A stretch of DNA of 64,000 bases from Clostridium tetanomorphum (GTDB lineage: Bacteria > Bacillota > Clostridia > Clostridiales > Clostridiaceae): assembly GCF_017873215.1 (NCBI RefSeq), contig NZ_JAGGKA010000001.1:363615-427614 (forward strand). Direction: 5' to 3'. The stretch's first letter is position 1, and each line of letters opens with the position of its first letter. Below, piece by piece: positions 62,166 through 64,000 of the stretch. Under the pieces are notes generated by a model. The model saw only the letters and a program-made list of their open reading frames with translations, ran no database searches and had not been told where the DNA came from. Both the position numbers and the translations under genes were made by a program.

Positions 62166-63608
62166 GTGAAAAAACTTAAATATATTCTTTTGGCCATAAC
62201 TACAGTATGCTTTATTTCTGTGCAAAGTGTTCTTGCTTTTGCAGCTTCATCAGATTGGACAGATAAACCGGAATTTAATAATTATAGGATAGGACAAAGG
62301 TTGATTCTGAAAGTAAGAGATGCATTTCTTAATTCAACAGAACAGGAAATATTCCAATTTAAATATGAAGGAAAACAGTATGAGAATATAAATGGAAGAA
62401 ATCCTGTACTTGTTTCTAATAAGGAAGCTATGAGTAAGAAACAAATCTTAATAGAAGCTATGAAAAAGCATAATGAATTAGAAGCTCACATAGCTGAAAT
62501 AGAGGGGAGAAATCCCCTCCTAAAGGATTTAAATAGTATAAAAGAAGAAAATTATATAATTGCAGTATCTAATAGTGAAATTGCAAGCTTTGATGAAAAT
62601 GAAATATTAAAGATAAAAGGAAAAGGTACAATATATATAACAATTCAAGAAAAAGAAACAAATAAAGTATATATATTTTTTATGGAAACAGCAGAAGGTG
62701 TAAAGAGAATAGCAGGCATGAACAGAGTAGATACTGCACTTAAAATAGCTGAAACTACATTTAAAGGTAAGGTGAGAAATGTAGTTTTGACAACAGGAGA
62801 AAATTATCCAGATGCATTAGCAGGAAGTGTATTAGCATATAAATTGGAAGCACCAATTCTTTTAATTGGAAGTTCAAATGTAGATACTGAAAAAGTATTA
62901 TTCTATATAAAAGAAAAAATGGAATCAAGCGGTAATGTGTACATTTTAGGAGGAAAAGGAGTAGTAAGTGAAGAAATAGAGCAGAAAGTAAAAGATACTG
63001 GTATTAAAAATGTAAAAAGATTGTCTGGAGCAACCAGATATGAAACTGCAGCACAAATTGTTGCTAACCTTGGTGTACAGGAAGGAACACCAGTAGTTAT
63101 TGCTTGTGGGGAAAACTTTGCAGATGCATTATCTGTAAGCATCACAGCGGCAGTAAACCAATATCCTATACTTTTAGCAGAGAAAAATGGGATTTCGGAT
63201 ACAGTAAAGAAAGAACTTTCAAAGATAAAGCCAAAGAAAGTATTTATAATAGGATTGCAAGGTGCTATTAGCGAAGAAGTAGAAAATCAAATTTCAAAGG
63301 AATTAACTATTAATAAATCAAATATAGTTAGGATTGGCGGCTCTAATAGATATGACACATCACTTGAGGTGGCAAAGTATTTTAATTTAAATGGAAAAAG
63401 CGTATGTATAGCATCTGGGAATAATTACCCAGACGCATTAGTAGGTAGTGCATATGCTGCAAAATTCAATGCACCACTTATACTTTGTGGTAATAAATTA
63501 ACAGAAAATATGAAAGAATATATGAAAAATAGAAACTTTGTAGATATCACTATTTTTGGTGGAGAAGGAGCTGTTAATAAAATAGTGGAGGATGAACTTA
63601 AGTATTAA
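62166..63608 (+). CDS. Cell wall-binding repeat 2 (CWB2) protein
   Basis: GTG behind GGGAGGAG. The 480-residue protein has a signal peptide (ILLAITTVCFISVQSVLAFA) with likely cleavage near AFA-ASS. Residues ~35-180 are unique. Three CWB2 repeats follow (residues ~180-275, ~280-375, ~375-480: RIAGMNRVDTALKIAE, VKRLSGATRYETAAQI, IVRIGGSNRYDTSLEVAKYF). These bind teichoic-acid-type polymers non-covalently and hold proteins in the clostridial S-layer. It lies 22 bp after the large secreted protein, probably co-expressed. Confidence 0.93.
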   Translation: MKKLKYILLAITTVCFISVQSVLAFAASSDWTDKPEFNNYRIGQRLILKVRDAFLNSTEQEIFQFKYEGKQYENINGRNPVLVSNKEAMSKKQILIEAMKKHNELEAHIAEIEGRNPLLKDLNSIKEENYIIAVSNSEIASFDENEILKIKGKGTIYITIQEKETNKVYIFFMETAEGVKRIAGMNRVDTALKIAETTFKGKVRNVVLTTGENYPDALAGSVLAYKLEAPILLIGSSNVDTEKVLFYIKEKMESSGNVYILGGKGVVSEEIEQKVKDTGIKNVKRLSGATRYETAAQIVANLGVQEGTPVVIACGENFADALSVSITAAVNQYPILLAEKNGISDTVKKELSKIKPKKVFIIGLQGAISEEVENQISKELTINKSNIVRIGGSNRYDTSLEVAKYFNLNGKSVCIASGNNYPDALVGSAYAAKFNAPLILCGNKLTENMKEYMKNRNFVDITIFGGEGAVNKIVEDELKY

Positions 63609-63818
63609 AAAGGAGGGATGTTCCTAGCAAACTTATGATGAAAATTCTTTGAAAAGGCTTGTTAGAGAAAGTAATTGAATACTCTAAGGAATATCTTGAT
63701 TTGCCTACTCTTACCATGTGCAAATATTTTTACTTGAATGTTATATTGCAAGTACTTCTTATGTACACAATATTGATGAGATATCAGGTAATATTTAGGT
63801 AATAAATATGATTTTATA

Positions 63819-63850
63819 GCTCACAGGCGTTACCTGTGGGCTTTTTATTG
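63819..63850 (+). terminator. Terminator before the IS200-type element
   Basis: AGCTCACAGG(CG) and CCTGTGGGCT pair around TTA, followed by TTTTTATT. Confidence 0.75.
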
Positions 63851-63864
63851 TCTATAAATAAAAC

Positions 63865-64000
63865 CACCTGCTATGCAGGTGTGTTCAGAAAAGCTTAAGC
63901 GTTGAAAAAAAAACACCTCACTTTGATAGAATAGATATGGTTTCGTCAGCCAATCTAAAAACAAAGGAGGTATTGCCCAAAATGGACAATAATAGTTTAG
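63865..64000 (+). mobile_element. IS200/IS605-type insertion element, left end
   Basis: CACCTGC-TAT-GCAGGTG at 63866-63885 is a subterminal hairpin of the type used by IS200/IS605 transposases at their ends. It is followed by the tnpA start with AAAGGAGG at 63962. The element continues beyond the window. Its exact left boundary cannot be set without the other end. Confidence 0.75.
63982..64000 (+). CDS. tnpA: IS200-type transposase TnpA, first codons only
   Basis: ATG at 63982 behind AAAGGAGG begins MDNNSL and is cut by the window end. MDNNSLAHTKWNCKYHI is the usual start of IS200 TnpA, and the visible six codons agree. TnpA is a Y1 HUH transposase that moves single-stranded DNA. Confidence 0.75.

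Noticed and set aside
1..64000. CRISPR arrays, rRNA and tRNA genes
   Set aside because: No regularly spaced repeats, no rRNA-like blocks and no cloverleaf with a TTCGANTC arm were found. The GATTCGATTC at ~42481 does not fit a tRNA.

Overview
The window is AT-rich Gram-positive DNA. Strong AGGAGG ribosome binding sites, frequent TTG/GTG starts and the protein families (CWB2 surface protein, VanZ, VanR/VanS, clostridial phage genes) point to Clostridium or a close relative. No rRNA, tRNA or CRISPR array was seen. Codon and base usage change along the window. The tail/lysis/recombinase block (1-13 kb) is visibly richer in GC than the defence and phage-replication block (22-46 kb), which is strongly AT-rich, so several imports lie side by side.

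Region 1 (1-13.2 kb) is the right end of a siphovirus-like prophage or related element: end of the tape-measure gene, distal tail protein, Gp37-like tail protein, baseplate/fibre proteins, holin, amidase, a SHOCT protein and three recombinase genes in a row (two complete large serine recombinases around one without a catalytic domain). Region 2 (13.3-18.7 kb) is an operon of an ECF sigma factor, a membrane protein, an ABC ATPase and two paralogous ABC-2 permeases, then a VanZ protein. Region 3 (18.7-22.7 kb) holds a deletion scar of a nuclease gene, a DUF1413 protein, a DUF1538 membrane protein coupled to a double P-II protein, and two copies of a ~105-bp dispersed repeat.

Region 4 (22.7-28.7 kb) is a restriction-modification island: a NucS/DUF5655-like nuclease, an unknown gene, a Sau3AI/MutH-type endonuclease divergent from a DNA methyltransferase, a DpnA-like methyltransferase, and one 629-residue protein that fuses a Dam methyltransferase to a DpnII restriction endonuclease. 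Region 5 (28.8-46.9 kb) is the early and replication half of a second prophage. It has two ImmA/IrrE proteases around an Xre repressor, a sigma-like protein, an antirepressor, DUF2800, DUF2815, family A DNA polymerase, a VapE-type primase/helicase, VRR-NUC, SNF2-like helicase, DUF1492, HNH, a probable cos site, a zinc-finger protein, a ParB-methyltransferase fusion and an amidoligase. No terminase, portal or capsid gene follows, so the late module appears lost. A 38-bp element occurs three times here (GGTTACC-N17-GGCTAA).

Region 6 (46.9-56 kb) is a patchwork: an ATC-hydrolase-like protein, IS remnants (DDE type, IS4-like, IS256), a CDP-alcohol phosphatidyltransferase, a HTH/VanR/VanS/VanZ unit without vancomycin-resistance ligase genes, and a radical SAM gene bracketed by two copies of a ~100-bp leader-like element. 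Region 7 (56-63.6 kb) looks like a surface or secreted-protein locus: a frameshifted SAM-methyltransferase, a GNAT acetyltransferase, a tail-collar (microcystin-dependent-protein type) protein, a small DUF6916-like protein, a 1167-residue secreted repeat protein and a CWB2 protein. The window ends inside the first codons of an IS200/IS605 tnpA gene.
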